Origin: Heterodera schachtii | Lineage: Eukaryota > Nematoda > Chromadorea > Rhabditida > Heteroderidae | Reading direction: 5' to 3' | Assembly: GCA_023374025.1 (NCBI GenBank) | Contig: SIJG01000005.1 | Location: forward strand, 2,315,850 to 2,379,849 | Length of the DNA: 64,000 nt | In this document: one piece after another, positions 23,102 to 34,800 of the stretch | How the letters are laid out: each line of letters starts with the position of its first letter | Position numbering within the stretch: position 1 is the stretch's first letter | Made by a program: the position numbers and the translations under genes | The notes under the pieces: generated by a model | Database searches by the model: none | What the model saw: the letters and a program-made list of their open reading frames with translations, nothing else | Told to the model about the DNA's origin: nothing

Positions 23102-23689
23102 TCCTATACCATTAGGACTCAAAATATTTTTATCATGCTTGACTGATTTTTGGCATATATTTAAAAGTTGGTGGTTAGGTCTGCAACCATGGGTAGGGGC
23201 AGGGTTTATGGTCATCTAACCATTACCATCTTCTTTCGCTATGGCCCCTGTGGCGAGGTAACTTTCTACGGACCAGCAGGACGTTTTCGCGCCGGCCGTT
23301 TTCGCGCCAGCGCAGTTTTTGAACTATAACTTTTTTTCATTGTCAACCAAATCTAACTTTCTTGGTATCATTCGATAGCCCTATATTTCCTCTATTTTAA
23401 AAATAAATAATTTTCAGAAAAAATTTTACAAAAAAAGTCGCGCACCCCTGCAATAGGTTTGGGCTCTGGGCCTCAGTTGGCCTGGCGCTCAGTTGGCCTT
23501 GGCCGTCTGACAACAGCTGGTGATCAGATGGCCTGCACCCTTGCAATAGGTTTGGGACCAAGCCAATACCGTTTGTCTTGGGTGACGTCACTACCGTACC
23601 CGGACCTTTGGTATGCTCTAACTACTACCCCGGTGAAATGTCGGCCCGTAACTACTCTCGACATTATTCTCTGTCATGATTCGATGCCG

Positions 23690-23920
23690 GTTTACGGTTT
23701 CTTTTTTAATTTTTTTTTTTTTATTTTAAAATTAGGCTACCGCTACTTATCGGCATCGCCGAGCCCAAAAATTCGTAAATCTTATTCAAATAAATTCTCT
23801 CAAAATAGCAAAAAATCTCATTTTTTGGACAAAATCTGTTAACATATCCATCCAAATTTTCAAAATTTTTCCCGGCGGCGCCTATCGACACCGCCGGACC
23901 CCTTTCTCTTAAAGGTCTTT
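23690..23920. repeat. Dispersed repeat ending in a CCGGCGG hairpin
   Basis: Contains 'attttttggacaaaat' followed by a strong hairpin (CCGGCGG ... CCGCCGG, 23872-23897) and ACCCCT. The same arrangement occurs in unit 2 near 34736 and, outside the duplication, near 57740-57842. A related hairpin may be at 53600. Element type not identified. Confidence 0.45.
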
Positions 23921-23956
23921 AGAAAAAGCGAGCCGCAAAAAAATGATGAGGGGGGC

Positions 23957-24035
23957 GGAAGTTTGGGCACCGGGAAGTTTGGGCACCAGGAAGTTTGGGC
24001 ACCAGAAATTTGGGCACCGGGAAGTTTGGGCACCC
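23957..24035. repeat. Minisatellite, unit GGAAGTTTGGGCACC
   Basis: Five units in a row. A single inverted unit (GGGCACGCCCAAACTTC) lies at 25203-25219, just outside the right end of the TCGAC element, so this array may be the left end of a larger element enclosing it. Copy in unit 2 near 34820-34900. Confidence 0.65.
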
Positions 24036-24566
24036 AATTAAAGATATAAAAAATAAAAATATTTTTAATTGTCTATAAATTGCAACCATCTAATTTAAAG
24101 GCATAGTAAATTTGATCAAATTAGGAATATAAAGTTTTTTAACGAATATTCACTCGATTAACCAAGCTTGTTTTTGCTAAACTCATTAGCTCATTACCAT
24201 TCATTCTATATTAATGCCATAAATATACATTATTTATAATTTAGAACATTACAAGGCTCGGTTTGTTCAAGACTTAAAAATTTATGAGTTTAAATAGAAT
24301 TAGACAGGTTTCTTGTAATTTCGGGCCCAACTAAGCCGGTATTCAGTTCTAAGTCCAAACAGAAATTAGAACAAGTTAAATCTACGTTTAATCAGCTGTA
24401 AGTTTGAATAAATAATAAGATTGCTAGGTTTCCATACATAAATTTTTAATTTTCAAGAACATATAAATTTTTAAGCAAAGGTTGTTAAAATTTACTAAAT
24501 TTTAATGATTTATATAAAATTTTATATATTTATTTTGTTTTATTTTTTTGAAATCCCTTACGGGCG

Positions 24567-25204
24567 CCGGACTTTTCGACAGTGGACATTTCGACATAGG
24601 ACTTTTCGACGAAGGACTTTTCGACAGCAAAGGACATTTTGACAGAAATATTTAAAATTTGAGGAGGGGATTTTTCGACAGTGGACTTTTCGACAGTAAA
24701 TAGTAATTAAGTTTAAAATTTAGGGGTGTAAAATCGTAAAATTTTCTCGAAAAAGAAACAAGATTAGCCAAATCAGTATTGAGATAAATAATTTTCAAAA
24801 TCAAAAATTATTACAAAGAAAATAAATAAATAAATTATGAAGATTAATTTTGAGGAAAATTTTTCATTCTTCTTAGGGGTATATTTTTGAAAACTTTAGG
24901 GCCGATTCTTGAGGGTGTGTTTTTGTGAAATTTTTCTCGGGAAAAAAATGTAAAAATCGTATACCTAGTAATAAAGATTTAACAATACATTTCAGTATGT
25001 TAATTTAAAATAAATTTAGTAAAACAGACAAGCAATATAATTAATTTTAATATAAATTATTTGTTTTTGTGTTACTGTCGAAAAGTCCATTATTCTTTTG
25101 TTTTACTGTCGAAAAGTCCTTAGCTGTCGAAATGTCCTTTGTTGTCGAAAAGTCCTTCTGTCGAAAAGTCCTTCTGTCGAAATGTCCACTGTCGAAAAGT
25201 CCGG
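24567..25204. mobile_element. Non-autonomous element with minisatellite inverted ends
   Basis: The left end is a run of units GGACTTTTCGACAG and GGACATTTCGACA (24568-24700). The right end is the same run in inverted orientation (25076-25203, CTGTCGAAAAGTCC units). The interior is AT-rich with no transposase. The terminal 30 bases of the two ends match exactly as inverted repeats. Open frames through the right array encode only repeat-derived Lys/Ser/Val peptides and are not genes. Copy at 35431-36068. Confidence 0.7.
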
Positions 25205-25940
25205 GCACGCCCAAACTTCATGTCGCCGTTTTAAAAAACAAAAAAGTAATAAGAAATTGAGCATTAAAAAAGGTGAATTTTTTGACTTTCAAATTCATCT
25301 AATTTGGAAAAAAAAATTCGCATTTTCGCCTTTCGCAAGTTTCGCTTTTTCGATTTTTGGTCATTTCGCTTTCGCCTTTTCGCTTTCTATTTTGGTTTCG
25401 CTTTTTTCGCTTTTCTCTTTTTATTTTTCTCTTTGCAACATCACTGCTGGGTAGGGAAAACAAATTATGAAAATTATCAAGAAATGTGTGTTTTAAATTG
25501 AAATTTAAGCAAACAAAATCAACGCCCATTCTGGCCAGTTACAAATGCTATTTCATTCAACGTTTTGCTAATTGTCTAATCGAAAATTGTACGATTACAG
25601 TACTATAGAATGTTGCAAATATTTTTTTTTTTTTTTGTTGATTTTTCATTTTTTTAATTTTGAAAAAAATTACCACTATCGATTCTTTTTATAAAAAAGG
25701 GAACAGGTTCCGTAGATGGAACGAAACCCAATTTGAGACTTTTCTCGGGATGCTCGGGACCGGCTGAATTCTCGAACAGAACTCACTATTTTTTAGAAGG
25801 AATTTAAAAAACACGAAATTTAGAACAAAAAAATATAATCCGATTTGTGAGTCAGCATTTATTTTTCAATGTTTTGCCGTTACCGTGAGATTCGATAAAA
25901 ATATTGATTTATAAATGTGAGAAATTTTCTAATATTTCAG

Positions 25941-26059
25941 AATATGAATTCCGTGTGAAAGCGGTGAACAAAGCTGTACCTGGTGAGGCCAGTGATCCGA
26001 GCCAAAAATTGTTGGCCAAAGCTCGTCAGGGACCGTTGGGGGTCAAAGATGTGTTGAAG
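25941..26059 (+). pseudogene. Fibronectin type III exon fragment (titin/twitchin-like)
   Basis: An exon-like frame between acceptor ATATTTCAG and donor GTAGGG encodes EYEFRVKAVNKAVPGEASDP followed by a 20-residue linker. The YEFRVKAVN-x-GPGE pattern is the F/G strand signature of Fn3 domains in twitchin/titin-type muscle proteins (here Ala-Val-Pro replaces the usual Gly-Pro). No neighbouring Fn3, Ig or kinase exon of such a giant gene was seen, so it is probably an isolated captured exon. Copy in unit 2 at 36804-36922. Confidence 0.5.
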
Positions 26060-26179
26060 GTAGGGAGGAGGATTATGAAAAAGAAAATTAAATTAGTTAA
26101 AAAAATGGTTGTGCCTAATTTAATATGGGATTATAATAAAAATTATAGAGGCATTATGATTGATCAAATTTTATTTAAA

Positions 26180-26420
26180 AAATAATAAAATTTTTAAATC
26201 TCCATATGCATATTTGTGCATATTTCGCGATATATGTGCATACTTGCATATTTTGGCATTTCGTGCATATTTTATGCGTGACCGTTTTCAAAAATATCAT
26301 TTTTTTGGTATTTTCTAATAAAAAAGTAACTTTTTTAAATATTGGAAATTTATGCCAAAAATAGTCAGAAAATAGAAAATTCTTCATTTTATTCTCAATT
26401 TTCTTCAAAATAAATTAAAT
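26180..26420. repeat. GCATATTT-rich low-complexity stretch
   Basis: Repeated 'tgcatatttt' words in both orientations, like the interiors of the hAT-type MITEs, but ends could not be defined. Non-coding; copy in unit 2 near 37043-37283. Confidence 0.35.
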
Positions 26421-26458
26421 TTTACTTTTATTTTGTATTTTTGGTTCTAAAATGTTAT

Positions 26459-26846
26459 ACGGGCATTTTCGAGCAAAATGGTGTCAGCAATGGTGGCGAC
26501 TACCAATACGACCTTTACAATATGATGAAGGCGGCGGTCAGGTGGAGAAAAAGAATTTTTTTAACATACAAAACATTTGTAGCGACGACAACTGGGCCTC
26601 ATTCTGCCCCAGAACAAATATCTTATGGATGGGGTACGCGGCAAAGAAGCTCTTTAACAACCGCTTCATCCGAGCGAAGAGAAAAGAAGCGATTGAAGAA
26701 CTTTTTTCAAACTTTGAACAAAAATTTTGCAACGATTCACGATTTGCTTGTCCATCCTGACTTTTTGTCGGTGTTTGCGGAACTTACTTCCGGGTAAGTT
26801 TTTTATTTTTTTATTATTAACATCCATTTTTATTACCAGAAAATGA
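26459..26846 (+). pseudogene. Haspin-like kinase copy A (C-terminal part only)
   Basis: Two exons (26459-26541 and 26583-26793) separated by a 41-nt intron, then a short last exon giving a stop at 26846. They encode the haspin C-lobe: GGDYQYDLYNMMK, then NWASFCPRTNILWMGYAAKK and the helical end HDLLVHPDFLSVFAELTSG. In haspins this region follows the DYT-type metal-binding motif. The catalytic part is missing: upstream sequence is unrelated repeat. Thus it is a truncated copy. Confidence 0.6.
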
Positions 26847-26928
26847 TGGCAACACAGCAGTCTCAGCCGAAACACAGTCGGCGCCCGGTGATTTGACTCA
26901 TTTTAGCCCTTAAATACATCATCATCAA

Positions 26929-28207
26929 ATGAACGGCAGCAATGGGAGGAGTGCACGTTATTCTCAACCGGACACGATCAAATCAACTTGCGCGGGTGGG
27001 CAGCAACGGCAGCAGAAACAATACGACAAAATGCAACGGCGTGACCATTTGCGTGGCATTCGAAGCAATGAGTTAGTTTTTGTGACAGCCATTGTGTACC
27101 GGACAGTGGGAGTTCGTTTGGTTTTCTTTTTTCGGTAAAAGAGCAAAGAAAAACGAAAATTTCATTCAAAAACTTGTTTTTTTTCTTTGGACAATAATGA
27201 AAAAATGGGTCCCAAAAAATCTTTTATTGAAATCTTGGACAGAATTTTGAGAATAATTACTCTCCCGTTTTGCCAAGTAGCGCCGGTGAAAAATGTGTAA
27301 AAAAATTTTTGGAAAACCAATTGCTAAAACTCATCTTTCCGTTTAGGATGTTTTCCGTCCGAATTGCTGGACGCCTGGGATGCTTTCAAGAAGGCAAAGC
27401 CTGAATTAGGTAGCTTCCAAAAAATTAAAAAGAAAAATATTTTTTCGCAGATAAAAATGGCCGCGAATGTTACTCCATCTTCCATCATTCGCCTTGCCCC
27501 TTGCGATTTCCGAACACGTGCTCAAGTTCGAGCACCGCGACCTGCATGCCTGGAACCTTCTCGTGGAGCAGTGCCCGGTCGGTGAAAAAATTCGGTAAGT
27601 AGCAAAAACAATGAATGCACTGGGAAATAATGCTTATTTTAAAGGTATATATATACCAAGGGGAACAAATCGAAGTCGTCTCAAATGGGGTGCGCGTCTC
27701 CATCATCGACTTTTCCATTTTTCGTTTGGAAAAAATTGAGTACTAAAATTTTTCTTCTCATTAATTTGTGTTTCCCAAAACCAGATGGTGTGTCTGTCTA
27801 CGCTGATCTCAGCCAAGATACGGGCCTTTTCGAGCAAAATGGTCTCAGCAATGGTGGCGACTACCAATACGACGTTTACAATATGATGAAGGCGGCGGTC
27901 AGGTGGAGAAAAAGAATTTTTTTAACATACAAAACATTTGTAGCGACGACAACTGGGCCTCATTCTGCCCCAGAACAAATATCTTATGGATGGGGTACGC
28001 GGCAAAGAAGCTCTTTAACAACCGCTTCATCCGAGCGAAGAGAAAAGAAGCGATTGAAGAACTTTTTCAAACTTTGAACAAAAATTTTGCAACGATTCAC
28101 GATTTGCTTGTCCATCCTGACTTTTTGTCGGGGTTTGCGGAACTTACTTCCGGGTAAATTTTTAATTTTTTTTATTATTAACATCCATTTTTATTACCAG
28201 AAAATGA
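26929..28207 (+). pseudogene. Haspin-like kinase copy B (most complete, broken)
   Basis: Order of parts: MNGSNGRSARYSQPDT exon (26929-), SELLDAWDAFKKAKPEL (27345-27410), a catalytic exon with FEHRDLHAWNLLVEQ (about 27450-27594), NGVRVSIIDFSIFRLEK (about 27640-27735, IDF being the metal-binding motif), then C-lobe exons 27785-27902 and 27944-28153. This is the haspin arrangement (atypical Ser/Thr kinases of chromatin, expanded in nematodes). Lesions: a frameshift near 27488 (CATCATTCGCC against CATCAAATCGCC in copy C), Trp where Gly is expected before the catalytic-loop Asn, and loss of the donor after FRLEK (TTGAGT where the locus at 39742 has GTGAGC). The hinge segment is not visible. It probably makes no active kinase. 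Confidence 0.6.
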
Positions 28208-28289
28208 TGGCAACACAGCACTCTCAGCCGAAACACACTCGGCGCCCGGTGATTTGACTCATTTTAACCCTTAAATACATCATCATCAA

Positions 28290-28864
28290 ATGAACGGCAG
28301 CAATGGGAGGAGTGCACGTTAATCTCAACCGGACACGATCAAATCAACTTGCGCGGGTGGGCAGCAACGGCAGCAGAAACAATACGACAAAAAGCAACGG
28401 CGTGACCATTTGCGTGGCATTCGAAACAATGAGTTAGTTTTTATGACAGCCTTTGTGTACCGGACAGTGGGAGTTCGTTTGTTTTTATTTTTTCGGTAAA
28501 AGAGCAAAGACAAACGAAAATTTCATTCAAAAACTTTTTGGAAAACCAATTGCTAAAACTCATCTTTCCGTTTAGGATGTTTTCCGTCCGAATTGCTGGA
28601 CGCCTGGGATGCTTTCAAGAAGGCAAAGCCTGAATTAGGTAACTTCCAAAAAATTAAAATGAAAAATATTTTTTCGCAGATAAAAAATGGCCGCGAATGT
28701 TACTCCATCTTCCATCAAATCGCCTTGTCCCTTGCGATTGCCGAACACGTGCTCAAGTTCGAGCACCGCGACCTGCATGCCGGGAACATTCTCGTGGAGC
28801 AGTGCCCGGTCGGTGAAAAAATTCGGTAAGTAGCAAAAACAATGAATGCACTGGGAAATAATAC
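28290..28864 (+). pseudogene. Haspin-like kinase copy C (N-lobe and catalytic loop)
   Basis: Begins like copy B but has a nonsense change in the first exon (TAT to TAA, after MNGSNGRSAR). It keeps SELLDAWDAFKKAKPEL and a catalytic exon with HQIALSLAIAEHVLKFEHRD and then LHAGNILVEQ (Asp and Asn present). Splicing the 41-nt intron ahead of that exon gives a frameshift because of one extra A near 28681. The donor after GEKIR is intact but the next exon downstream is the duplicated collagen terminal exon, because the segmental duplication junction (28865) cuts the gene. Confidence 0.6.
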
Positions 28865-29031
28865 TTATTTTAATTAGTCTAAAAAAGATCATTAGGACTA
28901 AGCTTCGATTGATCTCAAATTTATAAAATTTGGTTGACTGTGAAGAAAATTTATGGCTTCTAAGATTTTTTTTTGAATTTTGTTAAATCCTTTTCCTATG
29001 CTTTTCCATTGATTTTTTTTGCAAATTTTAG

Positions 29032-29141
29032 CAAATCCTCATGCTGAATTCGCTGCCAATGTCCCTGAAGGGTATGAGGGCTATTATTCCTATAGCAAAA
29101 TGGCACATGCAAATACACTCCGAAGACGCCATCTCCGATGA
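29032..29141 (+). pseudogene. Orphan collagen last exon
   Basis: Identical in frame to the terminal collagen exon 18162-18271 ([20 protein letters not shown] to RRRHLR and stop). It has an acceptor but no collagen exons upstream; the nearest upstream exon is from haspin copy C. Splicing from that exon (ends in phase 2) would enter this one out of frame and stop after about five codons. Confidence 0.75.
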
Positions 29142-29602
29142 AGCACATCCATTGCAGTTGTGACAAAATGTCTTTTCGGATTTGTTATTCGTTTTTTAAA
29201 TTTGAATATTAATTAAAAAAAAATTTTTTAATTTGACCCCAAAATGCAAAAATTTGTCATTTTTGGCACAAAACAGTTATAATTTCCAAGCTTTTTTTAC
29301 TATTATGCTTTCAAATAAAACGTAATGTATCCTTCGAGCAAACGTGTATGACTTGCACGAAAAACGTATGTACACACGCGAGCTTTTGATGTATTCCAGA
29401 AATGATCAAAATAAATTTAAAAAAAAACGAAAATTAATAATAAACAAAGCAAAAAAATATAGAAGCTAAAAATAGATTATACCAGGGATTTGCAATTTAA
29501 TGCTACAAAAAAAGAAATATAAATTGTTTGTGAGAAACATGTGCCATTCCATCCATTATCAATCGAAGAGTGATCAAATAAATAAATAAATGTGCCATTT
29601 TG

Positions 29603-30784
29603 TCATGGTGCCGACGATTGGAAACATTTTGGCGGAAGAAAGCGCGACTTTGTGTTGTTATTATTTCCAGTTTTTTGCGCACATTTTGGACAATTGTCAT
29701 CCAAAAAATTCAAAAGACAATTTTCGCAGACAAAGTGACGACAGCCGACGAAACAACTCACAACCTAAAAAAATGGTAATTTAAATAAGCAATTAGATGA
29801 GCTGAGACGAAGTACGAAAAGTGCAAGTGATCAAATTAAAGCAAAATAATTATTTTAATCCAAATTAATTTTATATATATATATATATATTATTTAAAAC
29901 ACTCGATACATAATTAAAACATTATAAATTCATATACGTTGTGAGCCGAAGCTACAGAATTTAAAATTTAATTTAGTTAAGTAACAATTACATTTTTCAC
30001 ATTTTGCACTAAAATCGATGCTAGATCGTTTCGTAAAATCCGCCATTTTAGCTAATGGAGAAAAACGTCGGCTATCGAACAATATGAAAAAGGTAAAATT
30101 TGGTTACTTTTAAGCAAAGTGATGCCATGTAATATGCGCAAAGTCAACAATGCAAAGCATATATAAAAATCCAAAGCTTTTAAACTTTGTTCTCACCACA
30201 TATATGGATATTTTAAATAATATCTGTATTTATTAAATTTAAATTTAAATTAAAATAAAATTTCTTTTTTATTTTATCACTTGAATTTTTCGTACTTCGT
30301 CATAGCAACCCTATTAGAGCAATAAAAGCCGGCAATTAGCACCTCTGCCTTATGGCAAAACGAACAAATGCCGGACCAATGTCCTTTGGTCCCTTTTTGC
30401 TCTTTTTGTTTTGGCGATACTTTTCTTTTGCTATTTTTTGCCGCACAATTCGATGCCGACGCTTCAGAGCTTTCGGATGCTTCGGAGGATGCTTTTCGCT
30501 CAAATGGTTGTACATCGAAAAGATTACCAAATTCATTTTGGTTGCCCTTTTAAATTAAAGATTTTTTAAAATTATCTTTTTAAATTCAAAATTACTGGAA
30601 ATTTCTGCACAATTTTGTGCCATGGGGAGAGCATAAGTCGATGTTCGGGCTGACAGTCCTCCATAAAGTCGGAAAGTTTTGCGCAAATAGTCTCAAATTC
30701 GGGCTCAGATTGAACGGCTTTCATCAAATTGTCGATTTTTTCCTTGCTTCTATTCCCAGCCCCAATCACAACAATTTGTATCAT
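29603..30784 (-). CDS. RING-finger protein, unit 2 copy
   Basis: Exons 30596-30784, 30343-30546 and 29603-29764. The three exons read the same 184 residues as the unit 1 gene at 18733-19918, including all eight RING ligands. The intron again carries the 519-bp-class element (29798-30312), here 4 bases shorter, so the insertion predates the duplication. Two expressed copies would raise dosage; whether both are expressed is not known. Confidence 0.6.
29798..30312. mobile_element. MITE in RING gene intron, unit 2 copy
   Basis: Duplicate of 18928-19446. Its left inverted repeat has drifted slightly (TGAGCTGAG for TGGGCTGAG). Confidence 0.55.
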
Positions 30785-31036
30785 TTCACCTAAATTTATT
30801 ATTTTCCGACAAAAATATTTTCAATGAAAATATTTTGTTGATTAGTAAATGAAATTTTACAAATAATTTTGGACATTTTTAAATAAAAATAAATTAGAGA
30901 CTATAAATTGTAAGAAAAAAAAATACAAAATTGAACTTCAATTAAAAACCCTAAAACGCAAAAATAAAAATAAATTTTTGATCTGGTGTATGGTTTAATT
31001 TATTTATAACCCATGCTTTATTGAATTTAATTAATT

Positions 31037-33094
31037 TTAAATTTGAAATTCACCAATGTCTCTCAGCATAATTAACTCATTTTCTGTCCAGTTGCTACAA
31101 TGAGAAAACATTTTTGCGCTTAAAATTGCCATCCAAAATTTGACAATTTGCCGCATTTCCTCGGACATTTCGCCAGATTTGGATATTCCATCCGCCGACC
31201 CTTGGTCTTCTGCTCCATTTGGCATAATCCAATGACAAAATGAATCCAAAGCCAACTTTGGCTCACTGAAGCGCAGCATTTTTTCGCGCACGGTGGCCCA
31301 TTTCTTACAGAAGAAATTGTTAAAATCCTGACACTAATAAGCCAAATTGAGGCAATTAATTAATTAATTTGATTAATATTATTATATTTGAAGTACGTAC
31401 TTTGAATTGGCCATCCAATGACTGTGAGGATAAGTGAAGTTTCTGGCATATTTGGCACAATTCCCCGATTAATGAAACGATTTGCTCATCGACCAATCGC
31501 AATTTGACTAAGTCAAAAAGTGGGTGATTTTCACCATCAAAATAGTGCCAAAAAGTGTCAAGCATTGCTTCACAATCGCCTTCAACTTTATGCCCATTGT
31601 TTATTCTCTGTTTCAATTCATTGAGCAATTCTTGCAAAATTGCGAACAGAAAGAAATTTTCCTAAATTATTTTTCCAATTTTTTAAATTTTTAGTTTTAA
31701 ATGACCTTTTTTGAGAGCAAAGGGACCAAAGGGTTGGACCAATGGTCAAAAATGGACACAATTGCGTCTTTTTTGTCGGCAGATGTTTCAAAATAATTCA
31801 AAATGCATTTTCTGTTGTTCCCATTGTCGTCAAAATTGCACAAACTGTCAAGCGGCACATTCTTTGCCAATGAATACACTTTTTGCACCGCAAAATAAGC
31901 GAATGGGTCGGAAATGGCCACCTTGAAAATTTTAATTACACCATAACACATTAACAAATTATGGGAATGCATTTGAAAAATTGGTTCTCAGGAAACGTTA
32001 TGTTGAAATAGTTCCCCCCCCCCCTCCGTTCTGAATTCGTCAATGAAGTTTTTCAAAAGGCTTAAAAGTTTGTATTTGAAAGATTACAAAACCCATAAAA
32101 ATTATTCATATAGTATTAATTTAAAATAGAAAAACTAAAAAATTCTTCTATTACATTATGAGTCACACTTAAATGGCAAAAGGCACTCTTCAGAATTGTC
32201 TGTGCTAGGGAATTTACAATTTATCATTTGTTCGGATTTAGACCAGAATATCCGGCTAACATTAACATCTGGCAACACCGGAATCCATCTAACTCAATTA
32301 AAACAAAAATTTTGAATTTTAATTTCAATAAGAATATATATATGTAGGTTGTTTTGAGTCCAGCAAAAAAAGCATGGTTGGTTGAGTGGACTCGGAGTTA
32401 GAAGCAAAATTTGTTTTTTATCCGGATGGAAGCCCCCTGTGTTTGTAATTTCAAACACATAATCCGTAATTTATGAAATGTATATTAGAACACCTACTGT
32501 TTTTTTGGTAAAAAAATACACAAAAATACCATTTTTAGTCGAATTTTCTGTCTATCATTTTATAAATAATTTTTGGACATTGTAAATAAAAAACAATACC
32601 TCTTCGTTCAATGGAATGATATGCATGGCCAAATTCTGTGCCGTTTTCCCATTTTGAATTGTCCGATTTTTTTCCATCAAAAATTGGCCCTTTTCGTCCG
32701 TTGTAACAGTGTAAAAACTCCCAAAACATTTTGACAAATATTCTAATCGCCAAAGAAGGGTCGTCCAGCTGAAATACAAAATTTTATCGTTTTCATTGTT
32801 CTCATTCTTTTCCAATCGTCGAACATTAAAGAAAATTGAGTTTTCTTCACATTCGAATTTTTTTTGAGTAAAATTGGTCCAAATTATAATTCGGTATTTG
32901 CCCGGCGGCGAAATCTTTAGGAAATTTAACAATTATATATTTTTAATTACAAAATTTTTGTCACTTACTTGTACTAAATGATCCGTCACTTCGTTAATTG
33001 TTTCTATGTTTTGGTCATATTTCCGAATGATTTGGCATACAGAAGAAGAAAATTGTGCAAGAAGCAGAATGAGAAACGGAGGCACATTTTTCAT
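31037..33094 (-). CDS. Predicted secreted protein, unit 2 copy
   Basis: Exons 32969-33094, 32600-32914, 31706-31921, 31401-31661 and 31037-31327. The protein is 402 residues with the same signal peptide, and differs from the unit 1 protein at one noticed position (QKLHLSSQ against QKLHFSSQ). All splice sites are kept. Coding exons are better conserved between units than the poly-C-containing intron. Family unknown. Confidence 0.55.
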
Positions 33095-33571
33095 TTTTTC
33101 TGTAAAAAATAAAATATAAAAAATTATTAAATTTTGTGAATGTAAAATTTGCAGCAGTTAAACGCTTTTATTTGCATAATGACAGCCGTGGAAAATGGAG
33201 CGTTTAATTGTGCCAATCGAAGGCAATTAAATGAAGAGCGCAATGACGTTAATGAGGGTATAATTTTGGCATAATAATGCGCAGTAAAGGATGGCCCTGT
33301 GCTTTTTTTCTCTCTTCATTTTGGCAATCGGTGCAAATCGATTAAACAAATTTACATATTCATACATAATAAAATGTATATTTGTTATTTATACGATTTG
33401 AAAATTTTTTGTGACTTTTTTATATACTTTTTGAGACTTTTATAACTTTTTTTGCGTTTTTATGATTTTTTCGTGACTTTTTTTTAACTTTTTAAGGCAA
33501 AATTTGACTTTTAGTGAAGAATTTTCCGAAAAATAAGTCTTTCTTTGAGACGGTACTGGAATGTCCTAAAC

Positions 33572-33965
33572 CAGGGATGGCACGGAATTCCGATTCCGAC
33601 TTCCGACATTTTTGGGGTCGGAATTCCGATTTCCGAAAAAATTATCAAAAAGTTTTTGAAAAAAGCGCGCCCCAAAAACGTGTAAATAGTCACTCATTTT
33701 CCCAAAAATGTTCTAAAATAATGAATAATGTAAAATGACATAAAAAAGATTTTGATAAATTAATGAATAATTTTTCAAGCAAAATATTCAAATATACCAA
33801 AAACATTTTTGAGAATTAAAAAATTTAGCCTATTAAATTATTTAGAATTTTTAATATATTTTATATTTTTTGAAAAATTTCCGATTTCAAATTTCCGATT
33901 TCCGACGTTTTGGGGTCGAAACTCCGATTTCCGAAAAAATTTTGGGGCCTCGGAATGCCAGCCTG
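33572..33965. mobile_element. hAT-type MITE, unit 2 copy
   Basis: Duplicate of 22709-23101 with the same flanking TCCTAAAC and TCCTATAC. Confidence 0.6.
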
Positions 33966-34589
33966 TCCTATACCATTAGGACTCAAAATATTTTTATCAT
34001 GCTTGACTGATTTTTGGCATATATTTAAAAGTTGGTGGTTAGGTCTGCAACCATGGGTAGGGGCAGGGTTTATGGTCATCTAACCATTACCATCTTCTTT
34101 CGCTATGGCCCCTGTGGCGAGGTAACTTTCTACGGACCAGCAGGACGTTTTCGCGCCGGCCGTTTTCGCGCCAGCGCAGTTTTTGAACTATAACTTTTTT
34201 TCATTGTCAACCAAATCTAACTTTCTTGGTATCATTCGATAGCCCTATATTTCCTCTATTTTAAAAATAAATAATTTTCAGAAAAAATTTTACAAAAAAA
34301 GTCGCGCACCCCTGCAATAGGTTTGGGCTCTGGGCCTCAGTTGGCCTGGCGCTCAGTTGGCCTTGGCCGTCTGACAACAGCTGGTGATCAGATGGCCTGC
34401 ACCCTTGCAATAGGTTTGGGACCAAGCCAATACCGTTTGTCTTGGGTGACGTCACTACCGTACCCGGACCTTTGGTATGCTCTAACTACTACCCCGGTGA
34501 AATGTCGGCCCGTAACTACTCTCGACATTATTCTCTGTCATGATTCGATGCCGGTTTACGGTTTCTTTTTTAATTTTTTTTTTTTAATT

Positions 34590-34800
34590 TTAAAATTAGA
34601 CTACCGCTATCTATCGGCATCGCCGAGCCCAAAAATTCGTAAATCATATTCAAATAAATTCTCTCAAAATTGCTAAAAATCTCATTTTTTGGACAAAATC
34701 TGTTAATAGATCCATACAATTTTTCAAAATTTTTCCTGGCGGTGCCTATCGACACCGCTGAACCCCTTTCTCTTAAAGGTCTTTAGAAAAAGCGCGCCAC
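34590..34800. repeat. Island of raised divergence between the two units
   Basis: Here unit 2 differs from unit 1 (23730-23940) at many positions within 200 bases, while flanks are almost identical. It coincides with the dispersed repeat ending in the CCGGCGG hairpin. In unit 2 the hairpin reads GGCGGTG ... CACCGCT: four changed bases, still able to pair. Confidence 0.55.

Larger units (their letters stand above)
17995..28864. repeat. Segmental duplication, unit 1 (10,870 bp)
   Basis: Direct tandem duplication partner of 28865-39726. The word TTATTTTAATT occurs at 17995-18005, 28865-28875 and 39727-39737, exactly at the left edge, the junction and the right edge. Contents: collagen last exon, RING gene, secreted-protein gene, repeat elements, Fn3 fragment and haspin-like fragments. 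Units are nearly identical, with a slightly higher density of differences near the left end and in one island near 23740-23940. Confidence 0.9.

Noticed and set aside
23397..23842. Frames of 64-127 codons with 'GSGPQLAWRSVG'-type text
   Set aside because: The region contains a repeated 'cacccctgcaataggtttggg' word and no splice or family support; probably repeat-derived.
25069..25454. Cys/Lys/Ser- and Phe-rich frames
   Set aside because: Translation of TCGAAAAGTCC units and a TTTCGC-rich tract; no start context, splice signals or conservation beyond the repeat.
26846..26913. Kinase C-terminus extended as ENDGNTAVSAET
   Set aside because: The donor after ACTTCCGG leaves two bases, so the next exon is read as GGA AAA TGA and stops; the attractive reading is out of phase.
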